In this document: one piece after another, positions 10,903 to 20,533 of the stretch | Layout of the letters: each line of letters starts with the position of its first letter | How positions within the stretch are numbered: position 1 is the stretch's first letter | Origin: Palaemon carinicauda | Lineage: Eukaryota > Arthropoda > Malacostraca > Decapoda > Palaemonidae | Assembly (NCBI RefSeq): GCF_036898095.1 | Contig: NC_090725.1 | Location: 209,328,570 to 209,392,569 of the forward strand | Direction of reading: 5' to 3' | DNA length: 64,000 nucleotides | Program-made: the position numbers and the translations under genes | The notes under the pieces: model-generated | The model's input: only the letters and a program-made list of their open reading frames with translations | Databases searched by the model: none | Told to the model about the DNA's origin: nothing

Positions 10903-13365
10903 TTAAGGGAATGTAGTGGTAGAGCCTTCACCCACTACTGCACTCGCTGCTACGAATGGTCCCAGTGTGTAGCAGTCCTCATAAAGAGTCTGGACATCTT
11001 TCAAGTAATATGAAGCGAAAACCGACTTGCCTCTCCAAAAGGTCGCGTCCATAATACTTTTAATGGATCTATTTTGCTTAAACGCTACAGAAGTTGCTAT
11101 CGCTCTAACTTCATGAGCCTTGACTTTAAGTAAATTATGATCCTTCTCACTTAAATGAGAGTGTGCCTCCCGAATCAAAAGTCTAATAAAATAAGACCAC
11201 GCATTCTTAGACATGGGCAAAGAGGGCTTTTTAACGGAGCACCATAAAGCCTCTGAACAACCTCGTTGCGGTTTAGTTCTGGATAAACAAAATTTAAGAG
11301 CTCTAACGGGGCACAGCACTCTTTCAACTTCATTCCCCACAATCTCAGAAAGACTGGGGATTTCAAATGATTTAGGCCAAGGACGAGACGGAAGTTCATT
11401 CTTGGCCAAAAAACCAAGTTGAAGAGCGCATACTGCTTTATTAGCGGAGAAGCCGATGTTCTTGCTAAAAGCATGTATCTCACTAACCCTTTTAGCCGAA
11501 GCCAAGCTCACCAAAAAAAAGTGTCTTGAGGGTAAGATCCTTCAGGGAGGCTGAATTTAATGGTTCAAACCTGTCTGACATAAGGAACTGTAGGACCACG
11601 TCCAAGTTCCAAGCAGGAGTCGAAATATGACGCTCCTTGGAAGTCTCGAAAGACTTAAGCAGGTCTTGGAGATCTTTGTTATTAGAAAGATCCAAACCCT
11701 TATGCCTGAAAACAGAAGCTAACATGCTTCTGTAGCCTTTAATGGTGGATGCAGAGAGGGAGCGACCGTTTCTCAGATAAAGCAGAAAACCCGCAATCTG
11801 CGCTACAGAGGCACTTGGAAGAGGAAATAGAGGAGGACTTGCACCAGTCTCTAAAAACCTCCCATTTTGACTGATAGATCCTGATGGTAGAGGATCTTCT
11901 AGCCCTCGCGATCGCTCTAGCTGCCTCCTTCGAAAACCCTTGAGCTCAAGAGAGTCTTTCGATAGTCTGAAGGCAGTTAGACGAAGCGTGGGGAGGCTTT
12001 GATGAAATCTCTTTACGTGAGGCTGTCGCAAGAGATCCATCCGTAACGGCAGACTTCTTGGAACGTCTACCAGCCATAGAAGTACCTCTATGAACCACTC
12101 TCTCGCGGGCCAGAGTGGAGCAACCAACGTCAACCTGGTCCCTTCGTGAGAGGTGAACTTCTGCAGCACCTTGTTTAGGATCTTGAAAGGTGGAAAGGCA
12201 TAAACGTCCAGGTGAGACCAGTCCAGCAGGAAAGCGTCTATGTGGGCTGCCTCTGGATGTGGAACTGGAAAGCAGAAAGTCGAGAGCCTCTTTGTCAGTG
12301 AAGTCGCAAAAAGATCTATGGTGGGTTGACCCCATGTCATCCATAGCTTCTCGCACACAGTCTTATGCAACGTCCACTCCATGGAGATGACTTGTCCTCT
12401 TCTGCTGAGGCAGTCCGCCAAGACATTCATTTTTCCTTGCACAAATCTCGCCAAAGGAGAGATGTTACTTGCCTTAAATGGAGTTCCTTCTGATCCGTGG
12501 ACCAAAGACCCGAGCATTCCAGACTGTCCAGTGGAGCTCCCTAACCCAAATCCGATGCATCTGAATACAACACATGGTTTGGGTTCTTGATCGCAAGAGA
12601 AAGACCTTCTCGAAGTCTGATGTTGCTGTCCCATCAAGTCAGACATGTCTAGACTGAGTTGGAGATTGGGAAAGAGATACTCTCTAAGCCCTTCTCCTTG
12701 TTCCAATGGTTTAGGTGAAATTGGAGAGGGCAAAGGTTGAGTCTCCCCAGAGAGATAAACTACTCCAGCGATGAAAGAGTTCCCACGAGGCTCGTTCAAA
12801 CTCTTACAAAGCAACTGTTTTTCTCTTGCAAGTGAAGGACTTTTAACAGAGCTTGTTCCATTCTTGTGGGAGACGAAAAGGCCCGAAAAATCCGACACTG
12901 TATCTCCATTCCCAAATAAAGAATAGTCTGGGATGGAGTACTGTAAGTTACGACTTCTCTACGTTCACTATGAGACCTAGCTCCTTGGTTAGGTCTAATG
13001 TCCATTAGAGGCTCTCCAGACAGCGATTTAATGACGACGCCCTGATTAGCCAGTCGTCAAAATAAAGGGAGGCTCTGAATCCTCAAAAAAATGTAGAAAG
13101 CTTGCTACATTTTGCAAGGGCCTTGTAAAAACAAGAGGAGCAGGAATGAGGCCGAAGCACAGTGCTCTAAATTGGTACATTACTTTCCCGTCCACAAACC
13201 TCAGATGTTGTTGAAAGTTTGGATGAATCGGGATGTAGAAGTATGCATCCTGAAGGTCGAGAGAGACCATCCAGTCGCCTTCCCTTACTGCTGCCAAGAC
13301 AGATTTGGTAGTCTTCATCGTGAACTTTGTCTTGACAATGAACACATTGAGCGCACTTACATCTT
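10903..13365 (-). pseudogene. copy B pol: RT / RNase H / methyltransferase-like / tyrosine recombinase, frameshifted
   Basis: Three main pieces in different minus frames: RT palm (13046-13345: MVSLDLQDAYFYIPIHP, LCFGLIPAP); thumb through methyltransferase-like and recombinase N-terminus (11492-12898: NVLADCLSRRG, TIDLFATSL, YAFPPFKI, STIKGYRSML); and the recombinase C-terminus (10903-11514). The last piece keeps the catalytic set expected of tyrosine recombinases: Arg in SAKRVSEIH, HEVR (H-x-x-R), and Tyr in ASYYLKDV. The YLDDW box falls in the frame break near 13040-13060. The RNase H segment with the DNTT motif is deleted near 12465. The ORF ends at TAA 10903. The start is lost, because the deletion fuses gag directly to RT. 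Confidence 0.85.
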
Positions 13366-13373
13366 AAGTACTC

Positions 13374-13479
13374 CTGCAGTGGACGTGGCTGCCAGATCAT
13401 TGGAGCCATCCCTGATAGCCTTGTTCCTGCAGTGAACGTGGCTGCCAGATCATTGGAGCCATCCCTGATAGCCTTGTTC
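13374..13479. repeat. 53-bp tandem duplication in copy B gag
   Basis: Two near-identical copies (13374-13426 and 13427-13479; one base differs near 13382) beginning CTGCAGTG and ending GCCTTGTTC. They encode the conserved Gag GSNDLAATFTAG segment twice. 53 is not a multiple of three, so the duplication shifts the frame. It sits next to the gag/pol deletion junction and probably arose in the same event. Confidence 0.85.
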
Positions 13480-14229
13480 ATGCATGACATAATTGTACAG
13501 CAATACATTGACAACTGGAGAGACCTTCTTACTTAAGGCTCCCAGTGACCAATCCAACAAAGAAAAAAACTTCAAACGCTCGAAAAAAACTCCTAACAGG
13601 AGATGGTCTAGCTCTGAAGCAGACCATAAAATCTTGGAACGTCTCATGGCTAGACGACGAGGAGAGTCCACTAGGCTTAAGAAGTCTCCCTGGGCAGAGG
13701 CAGGTACTCCCAAGCCGAGAACTTCTCCTCGAGCTTCTCCTGTGTCACACCAGACGCCCGAGCGAGCAGCTAATTAAGAAGGAGGAAAAGCAAAAGCAGA
13801 CTTTCCTAAACTTCTCCTGGATTCCAACCAGTCTCCCAGTAAGAGCATGGCCCTCTTGGAAGAACAAGAGAGAACTGACTTCGTAAATGTAGGAGTCGAA
13901 GAAAGTCATGCCAAGAGTAAACTCAGACGGCGGAGCAGCCGTTACAAAACGAGTAGGACAAAATTTCACTAAAGAAATTCATAATTAAAAAACAAGGGAT
14001 TGTTGGACCACCCTAGGTTACTCCTCTTCTGAATGACTCCCCAAAGGTACATTAGTTGAAAGGGGGTCATCAACTTCTTCAGAAGGCACATCATCTGATA
14101 AATCTAAAGTCTTGCGAGAAGGAGATTTATATTCAGAATGACGTGAAGGAAAAGCCTGACAGGCTACATCAACTTGTATATGAACAGAAGTTAAAGTTGG
14201 AGGGTCGATGTCACGTTGTGACTGCAGAG

Positions 14230-14850
14230 AATGTCATTCTACTACACATCGTGACAGAAGTAACTGACGTTCAAACGTCCCGTAGTAACAGCGGTGACTG
14301 CTGTTCGATGCTATATCGCGACTACGATGACTGACCCTCGACGTCACGTCATGTCTACGGTGTCTACCGCTCAACGTCACGTCATGTCTGCGGTGTCTGC
14401 AGCTCAACGTCACGCTGTGACTGCGGTGGCTGACGTTCAAAGCGATCAAAGTTACATCGAGATTTATGCTCCGCATCTCGTTAAACAGCAAAGCTGTCAC
14501 TAGGGATAACGTCAGCGTGGCGTAACAAAGCTCGTCTAGAAGGTTGAAGACCCGAATCACGTATCCCAGAACCGTGACGTACAAAAAGCAAAGGATCCTT
14601 TCGCACAGGAACAGGATCGAAAGCTTCTATTAAAGAAGAAAGCTTTAACAGCCTATCTTGCAAAACACTCAACTTCGGATCAACCTGTGACTGCGGTGGC
14701 TGACGTTCAACTCCACGTACTAACAGCGGTGACTGCTGATCGATGCTATATCGTGACTACGGTGACTGACACTCGACGTCACGTTGTGTCTACGGTGTCT
14801 ACCGCTCAACGTCACGTCGAGTCTGTGGCAGAAACGTCTGTACATGAACG
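14230..14850 (-). repeat. copy B gag minisatellite, about 33-bp units with TGACGT/ACGTCA cores
   Basis: Two blocks (14260-14445 and 14685-14830) of degenerate units built on CTCAACGTCACG and GGTGTCTGC/ACC. On the minus strand one frame reads HRRHDVT-type repeats. The corresponding part of copy C (21560-21860) has CGTCAA-type repeats encoding QSRVDVQ-like units, so repeat content evolves quickly at this place in family 2 Gag. Confidence 0.8.
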
Positions 14851-15269
14851 TCATCGCTATGAACGGGACTCTTATGACTACAGCTAAGACGTTGAACTTG
14901 TTCTGAAGAAACTAATAAACGTTTCAAACGTCTCGAAACTTTACACCCAGGCTTTTAAAGAGACGAATCATCGGAAGACGAGGAGAAACTTCGTCTCTCC
15001 TGTCTTATGGCAAGGACGTGCTTGACGAGCAACGTCTGATACCTTTGAGGGAACGTCTGTTCGTTGGTTTACACTCCTCACTCCCTTAGGTCCTACGACA
15101 TTCCTTCTCCCTGGTGCAGGGGAGCCTGAAAGAGGTCTCGGACTAGGCAAGTGACAAGCATGAACAAACGAACCCTCCGCAACACAGAACATGTTTTTTT
15201 GCCCTTACTTCACTGATATCACATTTTTTAATAATTTCACATTAGACATGAATAAAACTGATTTCTACC

Positions 15270-15647
15270 TAAAGCACGCAATTCTCCCTTAAATCAAAAG
15301 GTTAGAATTGCGAAATGAGTCGTATAATGTAAGCACATTAGTACAAAATGAAACACACATGCAAAAATCAATAAACATATACTGTACATATATATCGAAT
15401 AAAACGGATATATATAAAGTTAAAAAGATCAGTAACTGGGGATGAGACTAAACACTAGTTCACTAAGGACTACGTTTTCAATCTCTCACCGTACAGTGCC
15501 TTGGGACGAGAATAAAAACTAAAACGTTTTATCCTCTCTCCCCGTACAGAGACTTGGGACGAGAGTAAAAAACTGAAGGAGAGAACAACGTTACTCGCTC
15601 CCAAACTCCTTGTACAGAGACTTGGGACGAGAATAAAGATCGGATCG

Positions 15648-15680
<33 letters not shown>

Positions 15681-16310
15681 CCTCTCTCTTGTCACTCACA
15701 AGAGAATGGCCCACTCACCCTTCGTCAATAACAGGTTATTTGACTAAAGGAAAAAACTGAAAGGACTCAGAAATTGAAAATTAACATGTTCCTTTAAATT
15801 AGTATCTAAAAAACTTCAGTTTGAAAGAAGAATGAACAAACGTCAAAATCGATTTACTCTTTCTGCAAAGTGAAACCGTGATTCTCTCTTTCTCTATCGT
15901 AACGATAGAGCGCAAACTGCGTAGCATAAATAAACCAAACGTTAGTTCATCTTTGAAAAACAGCACGAAGACTATTCAAAGAATAAATTTCTTAAAATAT
16001 TTTCTAAAAATATTGATCTCATCACTCTTACAGAGCAACTGTTTTAATCTAAACAAAAATAAATGTTGAATGGCTCAACGTTATTTAACTTCGTTTTCCA
16101 AGTTAGGACCGCCTACAAAGAATAGGTAAAGGCCGCATATAAACAAAAACATAAAATTTATTTCGATGTTTAGTATAAATGGAAAGCTAATCGAAGAGGC
16201 CTAATAAAGGCGGGTGAGATATAAAATATATAGAGGTAAATCTATAAATATCAACAACAATTTATAAAGTGATAAAATAATTACTAAAAGCCTTTAACAC
16301 ACTTCCGTAC
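15270..16310. other. segment of copy B with no counterpart in copy C
   Basis: Copies B and C align up to about 15265 (C about 22590) and again from about 16315. Between these points B carries about 1 kb unlike C's N-terminal gag. It includes three tandem units of about 50-68 bp around GTACAGAGACTTGGGACGAGA (about 15491-15640) and a (TC)n run (15650-15690). It is AT-rich elsewhere, with no ORF. It could be an insertion or intron-like sequence. I cannot classify it. Confidence 0.6.
15491..15690. repeat. three tandem units (about 50-68 bp) followed by (TC)n
   Basis: The core CTTGGGACGAGAATAAA occurs three times (about 15501, 15552 and 15619), each preceded by GTACAGNGNC. A pyrimidine microsatellite follows immediately (15650-15690). 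Confidence 0.85.
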
Positions 16311-16534
16311 ACTGAGGGAAGGGTCGGCCATCTTTTCTCTATGGAAAAACCAGAGCGAGATTAAAAAAGCAAGGGCAAAAACTTTTCCTCTCCTTTCAAA
16401 AGCATTTCTTTTGAAGATAGTATTGAATAATCCCACACGGCGAAAGCAATAAGACCAAAACCAAGTACTTCACCAATTGGTAGAAAACTCGAGGTCAAGT
16501 GCAAGCGGAATCAGTGTTGTCTTTAACACCGACA

Positions 16535-16705
16535 GAGAAAAACTGGTTTGGTTGAGAAGTATATGCGGTATCTGGCCGATAGTCGGCGCTGGTGGGCACA
16601 CCCGGCATACTTCACGGCGATCGCTCGCGAGTTTTTGGAATCTGTCGACCGACGGAGACGTCAGCTATTTATATATTCACCGGCTAAGTTTAATATTTAA
16701 AAATG
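16535..16705 (-). repeat. left inverted terminal repeat of copy B
   Basis: The reverse complement of 10222-10369, ending TAATATTTAAAAATG. The final ATG (16703-16705) also serves as the first three bases of copy D's right end. Confidence 0.9.
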
Positions 16706-16761
16706 ACAAATTCGTAGATAATTTGTATTTTTCCTAACTATACAAACCTTAGCTATTTAAT
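16703..16761 (-). repeat. outer fragment of copy D right terminal repeat, separated by copy C
   Basis: ATGACAAATTCGTAGATAAT and the following bases to 16761 are the reverse complement of D's internal complementary region (23535-23589), with few differences. The repeat resumes at 23366 (GGTATTACTTTCGG). Element E shows the two halves contiguous (9085-9115: TTTATTAGGGAATATACTTT), which supports a split by copy C. Confidence 0.85.
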
Positions 16762-16957
16762 ATGATATTTTGATTATAAAATAAATTTTTGAATATACTT
16801 ACCCGGTGAATATATAATAGCTGACGTCTCGGACGGCTCGACAGAAACACAAAAACTCGCGAGCGATCGCCATGAAGGTTGCGGGTGTGCCCACCAGCGC
16901 CGACTATCGGCCAGATACCGCATATACATGTAAACAGCTCCAGTTCTTCTCATTCAG
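16762..16957 (-). repeat. right inverted terminal repeat of copy C
   Basis: About 16800-16957 is the near-perfect reverse complement of 23195-23350. The outermost 16762-16815 is complementary to 16997-17050 in the internal complementary region. Confidence 0.9.
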
Positions 16958-16996
16958 CTGGGTCTCTATCGGGGAGGAAGGGAGGGCCTATAATTT

Positions 16997-17091
16997 ATAT
17001 ATTCACCGGGTAAGTATATTCAAAAATTTATTTTATAATCAAAATATCATTTTTAAATATTAAACTTAGCCGGTGAATATATAATAGCTGA
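16997..17091 (-). repeat. internal complementary region of copy C
   Basis: 16997-17050 is complementary to the right end and 17048-17091 to the left end (23322-23365). The joint is CAT at 17048-17050. Architecture and joint are the same as in copy B. Confidence 0.9.
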
Positions 17092-17481
17092 TTCACACCC
17101 ATGGTGGTGGGTAGAGACCAGTATTAATACAATAAAGGCGTATATGCTTAGAGTTTTTGACAGTTATATCATAACAAAACCCAAATAAATATAGGTACCG
17201 GGTAAGGAAGCTGACTCTGACGATTACTCTGCCTTCTTAGTCCGCTTTCCTCACGAAGCCCAGCCATCCTCTCAGGATGCTGAAAGACTCCCAGGAGCTG
17301 TTATATCCAGGGCGACAACCCATACAACAGGACCTCATCAAAACCCTTAATCTGGGCTCTCTCAAGAAACGACATTTGACCACCCGCCAAATCAAAAAGG
17401 ATGCGAAAGGCTTCTTAGCCTTCCGTACAACCCAAAACAAGATTAAAAACATTTCAAGAGAAGATTAAAAGGATATTGGAA

Positions 17482-20400
17482 TTAAGGGAATGTAGTGGTA
17501 GAACCCTCACCCACTACTGCACTCGCTGCAACGAATGGACCCAGTGTGTAGCAGTCCTCATAAAGAGTCTGGACGTTTTTTAAGTAAAATGAAGCGAACA
17601 CCGACTTGCTCCTCCAAAAGGTCGCGTCCATAATACTTCGTAGAGATCTGTTTTGCTTAAAGGCCACGGAAGTTGCTATCCCTCTTACTTTGTGCGTCTT
17701 GACCTTAAGCAAGCAACGATCTTTTTCACTCAAGTGAGAATGAGCCTCTCAGATTAAAAATCTAATAAAATACGATAAAGCATTTTTAGACATAGGCAAT
17801 GAGGGCTTCTTAACTGAGCACCACAAGGCCTCAGATCCACCTCGTAAGGATTTGGTACGAGCTAAATAAAACTTAAGAGCTCTAACTGGGCACAGTACTC
17901 TTTCAAGCTCGTTGCCTACGATCTCTGAAAGGCAAGGTATATCAAACGACTTAGGCCAAGGACGAGAAGGCAGTTCATTTTTGGCCAAGAAACCAAGCTG
18001 AAGCGAACATGTGGCTTTATCTGTAGAAAAGCCGATGTTTTTACTGAAGGCATGGATCTCACTGACCCTTTTAGCCGAAGCCAAGCACACTAAGAAAAGC
18101 GTCTTGAGGGTGAGATCCTTCAGGGAGGCTGAATGTAATGGCTCAAACCTGTCGGACATTAGGAACCTTAGGACCACGTCTAAGTTCCATCCAGGAGTTG
18201 CCATACGACGCTCCTTAGAGGTCTCGAAGGACTTAAGGAGATCTTGGAGATCTTTATTATTGGACAGATCTAAGCCTCTATGTCTGAACACAGAAGCCAA
18301 CATGCTCCTGTAGCCCTTAATAGTGGGAGCCGAGAGGGAGCGAACATTTCTCAGATGTAGGAGAAAGTCTGCAATTTGGGCTACAGAGGTACTGGAAGAA
18401 GAAATGGATGATGACTTGCACCAGTCTCTAAAGACTTCCCACTTCGACTGGTAGACCTTGATGGTAGAAGCTCTCCTAGCTCTCGCAATCGCTCTGGCTG
18501 CCTCCTTCGAAAAACCTCGAGCTCTTGAGAGTCTTTCGATAGTCTGAAGGCAGTCAGACGAAGCGCGGGGAGGCTTTGATGAAGACTCCTTACGTGGGGC
18601 TGCCGTAAGAGATCCATCCTTAAAGGAAGACTCCTTGGAACGTCTACCAGCCATTGAAGTACCTCTGTGAACCACTCTCTCGCGGGCCAGAGGGGAGCAA
18701 CCAACGTCAACCTTGTCCCTTCGTGAGAGGCGAACTTCTGCAGTACAGTACCTTGTTGATGATCTTGAACGGCGGGAATGCGTACGCGTCCAGGTGAGAC
18801 CAGTCCAGTAGAAACGCATCTATGTGGGCCGCCTCTGGATCTGGGACTGGAGAGCAATAGGTCGGGAGCCTTTTGGTCAACGAGGTGGCAAAGAGGTCTA
18901 TGGTGGGTTGACCCCAAGTCACCCAAAGACTCTTGCACACGTCCTTGTGGAGGGTCCATTCTGTGGGGATCACCTGACCTCTCCGACTGAGACAGTCCGC
19001 CAAGACGTTCAAGTCCCCCTGGATGAATCTTGTCAACAGGGAGATGCCTCGATTTTTTGACCAGATGAGGAGGTCCCTTGCGATGACGAACAGTGTGTGG
19101 GAGTGAGTGCCTCCTTGCTTGGAGATGTACGCCAAGGCTGTGGTGTTGTCCGAATTGACTTCTACCACTTTGTTTCGAAGAATGCTCTCGAAACTCGTCA
19201 AGGCCAAGTGAACCGCTAACAGCTCCTTGCAGTTGATGTGCATGCTCTTCTGATCCGACGTCCAAAGACCCGAACATTCCAGACCGTCCAGAGTCGCTCC
19301 CCAACCCAAATCCGACGCGTCTGAGAACAACACGTGGTTTGGGTTCTTGACCGCCAGGGACAGACCCTCTCGCAGACTTATGTTGCTGTCCCACCAGTTC
19401 AGGCACGTTTTTACTGGCTCGGAGATCGGGATTGACACAGCTTCCAAAGTCTTGCTCTTGTTCCAGTGTGAGTCTAGATGGAACTGGAGGGGGCGAAGGT
19501 GAAGTCTCCCTAGTGAGACAAATTGCTCCAGGGATGACAGAGTCCCTAAGAGGCTCATCCAACTTCTCACTGAGCAACGGTCTTTTTTCAGCATGAGGCG
19601 GACTTTGAGCAGGGCTTGCTCTATTCTGGTGGCAGACAGAAAAGCCCGAAAAACTAGACTGCGAATCTCCATCCCCAAATAGAGAATCGTCTGGGAGGGA
19701 TTCAGTTGAGACTTTTCTAAGTTCACCAACAGTCCCAACTCCTTTGCCAGACCCAACGTCCATTGAAGGTCCTGCAGACAGCGATAAAGGGACGATGCTC
19801 TGAGAAGCCAGTCGTCCAAGTACAGGGAGGCTCGAATTCCCGATAAATGAAGGAATTTTGCCACATTCCTCATGAGCCTCGTAAACACGAGAGGAGCAGG
19901 GCTGAGGCCGAAGCACAGTGCTCGGAACTGGTACACCACATTCCTGTAAACAAACCTCAGATACGGTTGAGAATCTGGGTGTATAGGAATGTGGAAGTAC
20001 GCATCCTGCAGGTCGAGAGAGACCATCCAGTCTCCCTCTCTGACCGCTGCTAGGACGGACTTCGTGGTCTCCATCGTAAATTTTGTTTTTACAACAAAAA
20101 CGTTGAGCGCACTGACGTCCAGCACTGGCCTCCAACCTCCCGTATGCTTTGGGACTAGGAAGAGACGGTTGTAAAATCCCGGTGATTGAAGGTCCGAGAC
20201 TTTCACCACCGCTCCCTTCTCTAGCAACAGAGAAACCTGCTGATGTAGAGCTTGTCTCCTTGACTCCTCTCGATACCTGGGAGAGAGGTCTAAAGGAACT
20301 GTTACTAGAGGAGGTCTGCGTACAAAAGGTATTTTGTACCCCTCCTTGAGCAACAACACAGACTCTTGGTCTGCACCCCTGTTCTCCCAGGCCTGCCAGA

Positions 20401-20533
20401 AGCTGTTCAGTCTGGCCCCTACCGCTGTCTGAGGACGTGGGCAGTCAGACTCTGCTACGGGAGGACTTGGATCCTCTCCTCTTGCCTCTTTTACCGTCGG
20501 CACGAGCGCCTCCCCTGCTGGGGGCTCTGCCAC
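17482..20533 (-). pseudogene. copy C pol: RT / RNase H / methyltransferase-like / tyrosine recombinase (two lesions)
   Basis: A polyprotein of about 1,015 codons. The first open stretch (20533-18707, 608 codons) holds RT (MVSLDLQDAYFHIPIHP, LCFGLSPAP, YLDDW), RNase H (FSDASDLGWGATL, SDNTTALAYISKQGG, NVLADCLSRRG) and the region corresponding to the DIRS methyltransferase-like domain (TIDLFATSL, YAFPPFKI). A 5-bp tandem duplication at about 18745-18755 (GTACAGTAC; copy B has GCAGCACC) shifts the frame. Translation resumes in the frame 18819-17749 with the recombinase (STIKVYQSKWEVF, PTIKGYRSML, Arg in SAKRVSEIH). A CGA-to-TGA nonsense change at 17749 is followed in frame by HKVR and ASFYLKNV, so the R, H-x-x-R and Y set is still encoded. 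The open frame begins with GTG, overlaps gag by at least 89 nt in the +1 frame and has no ATG there. Confidence 0.9.

Larger units (their letters stand above)
13366..16331 (-). pseudogene. copy B gag (ORF1), broken
   Basis: The ATG at 16331 (MADPS, as in copy C) is followed by about 15 codons and a stop. Homology to C's N-terminal zinc-finger region is then missing. Recognisable gag resumes at about 15192 (SPRPLSGSPAPGR, as in C), then a DPKLSVLQD segment (about 14660), a repeat region, and the conserved C-terminal block GVPASAQGDFLSLVDSPRRLAM (13450-13713) shared with C. It is truncated by the deletion at about 13366, with several frameshifts. Gag is presumed to package element RNA, by analogy with other DIRS ORF1 proteins. 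Confidence 0.75.
10180..16705 (-). mobile_element. DIRS-like retrotransposon, family 2, copy B (both ends present, genes broken)
   Basis: Both inverted terminal repeats are present (10180-10369 and 16535-16705), with an internal complementary region at 10416-10513 between pol and the right repeat. This is the canonical DIRS layout read on the minus strand. Both ends carry ATG (10180-10182 and 16703-16705). Relative to copy C it has lost about 670 bp spanning the gag/pol junction (near 13366) and about 190 bp of RNase H (near 12465). It carries about 1 kb (15270-16310) without counterpart in C. It is clearly defective. Confidence 0.88.

Noticed and set aside
17749..18819. Phage- or integron-type integrase from bacterial contamination
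   Set aside because: The recombinase is fused downstream of RT/RNase H in an element with DIRS-type ends, so it is a eukaryotic retrotransposon.
18381..20135. 584-codon minus-strand ORF
   Set aside because: A shadow frame of copy C pol. The overlapping frame 18707-20533 carries YLDDW and the RNase H motifs.
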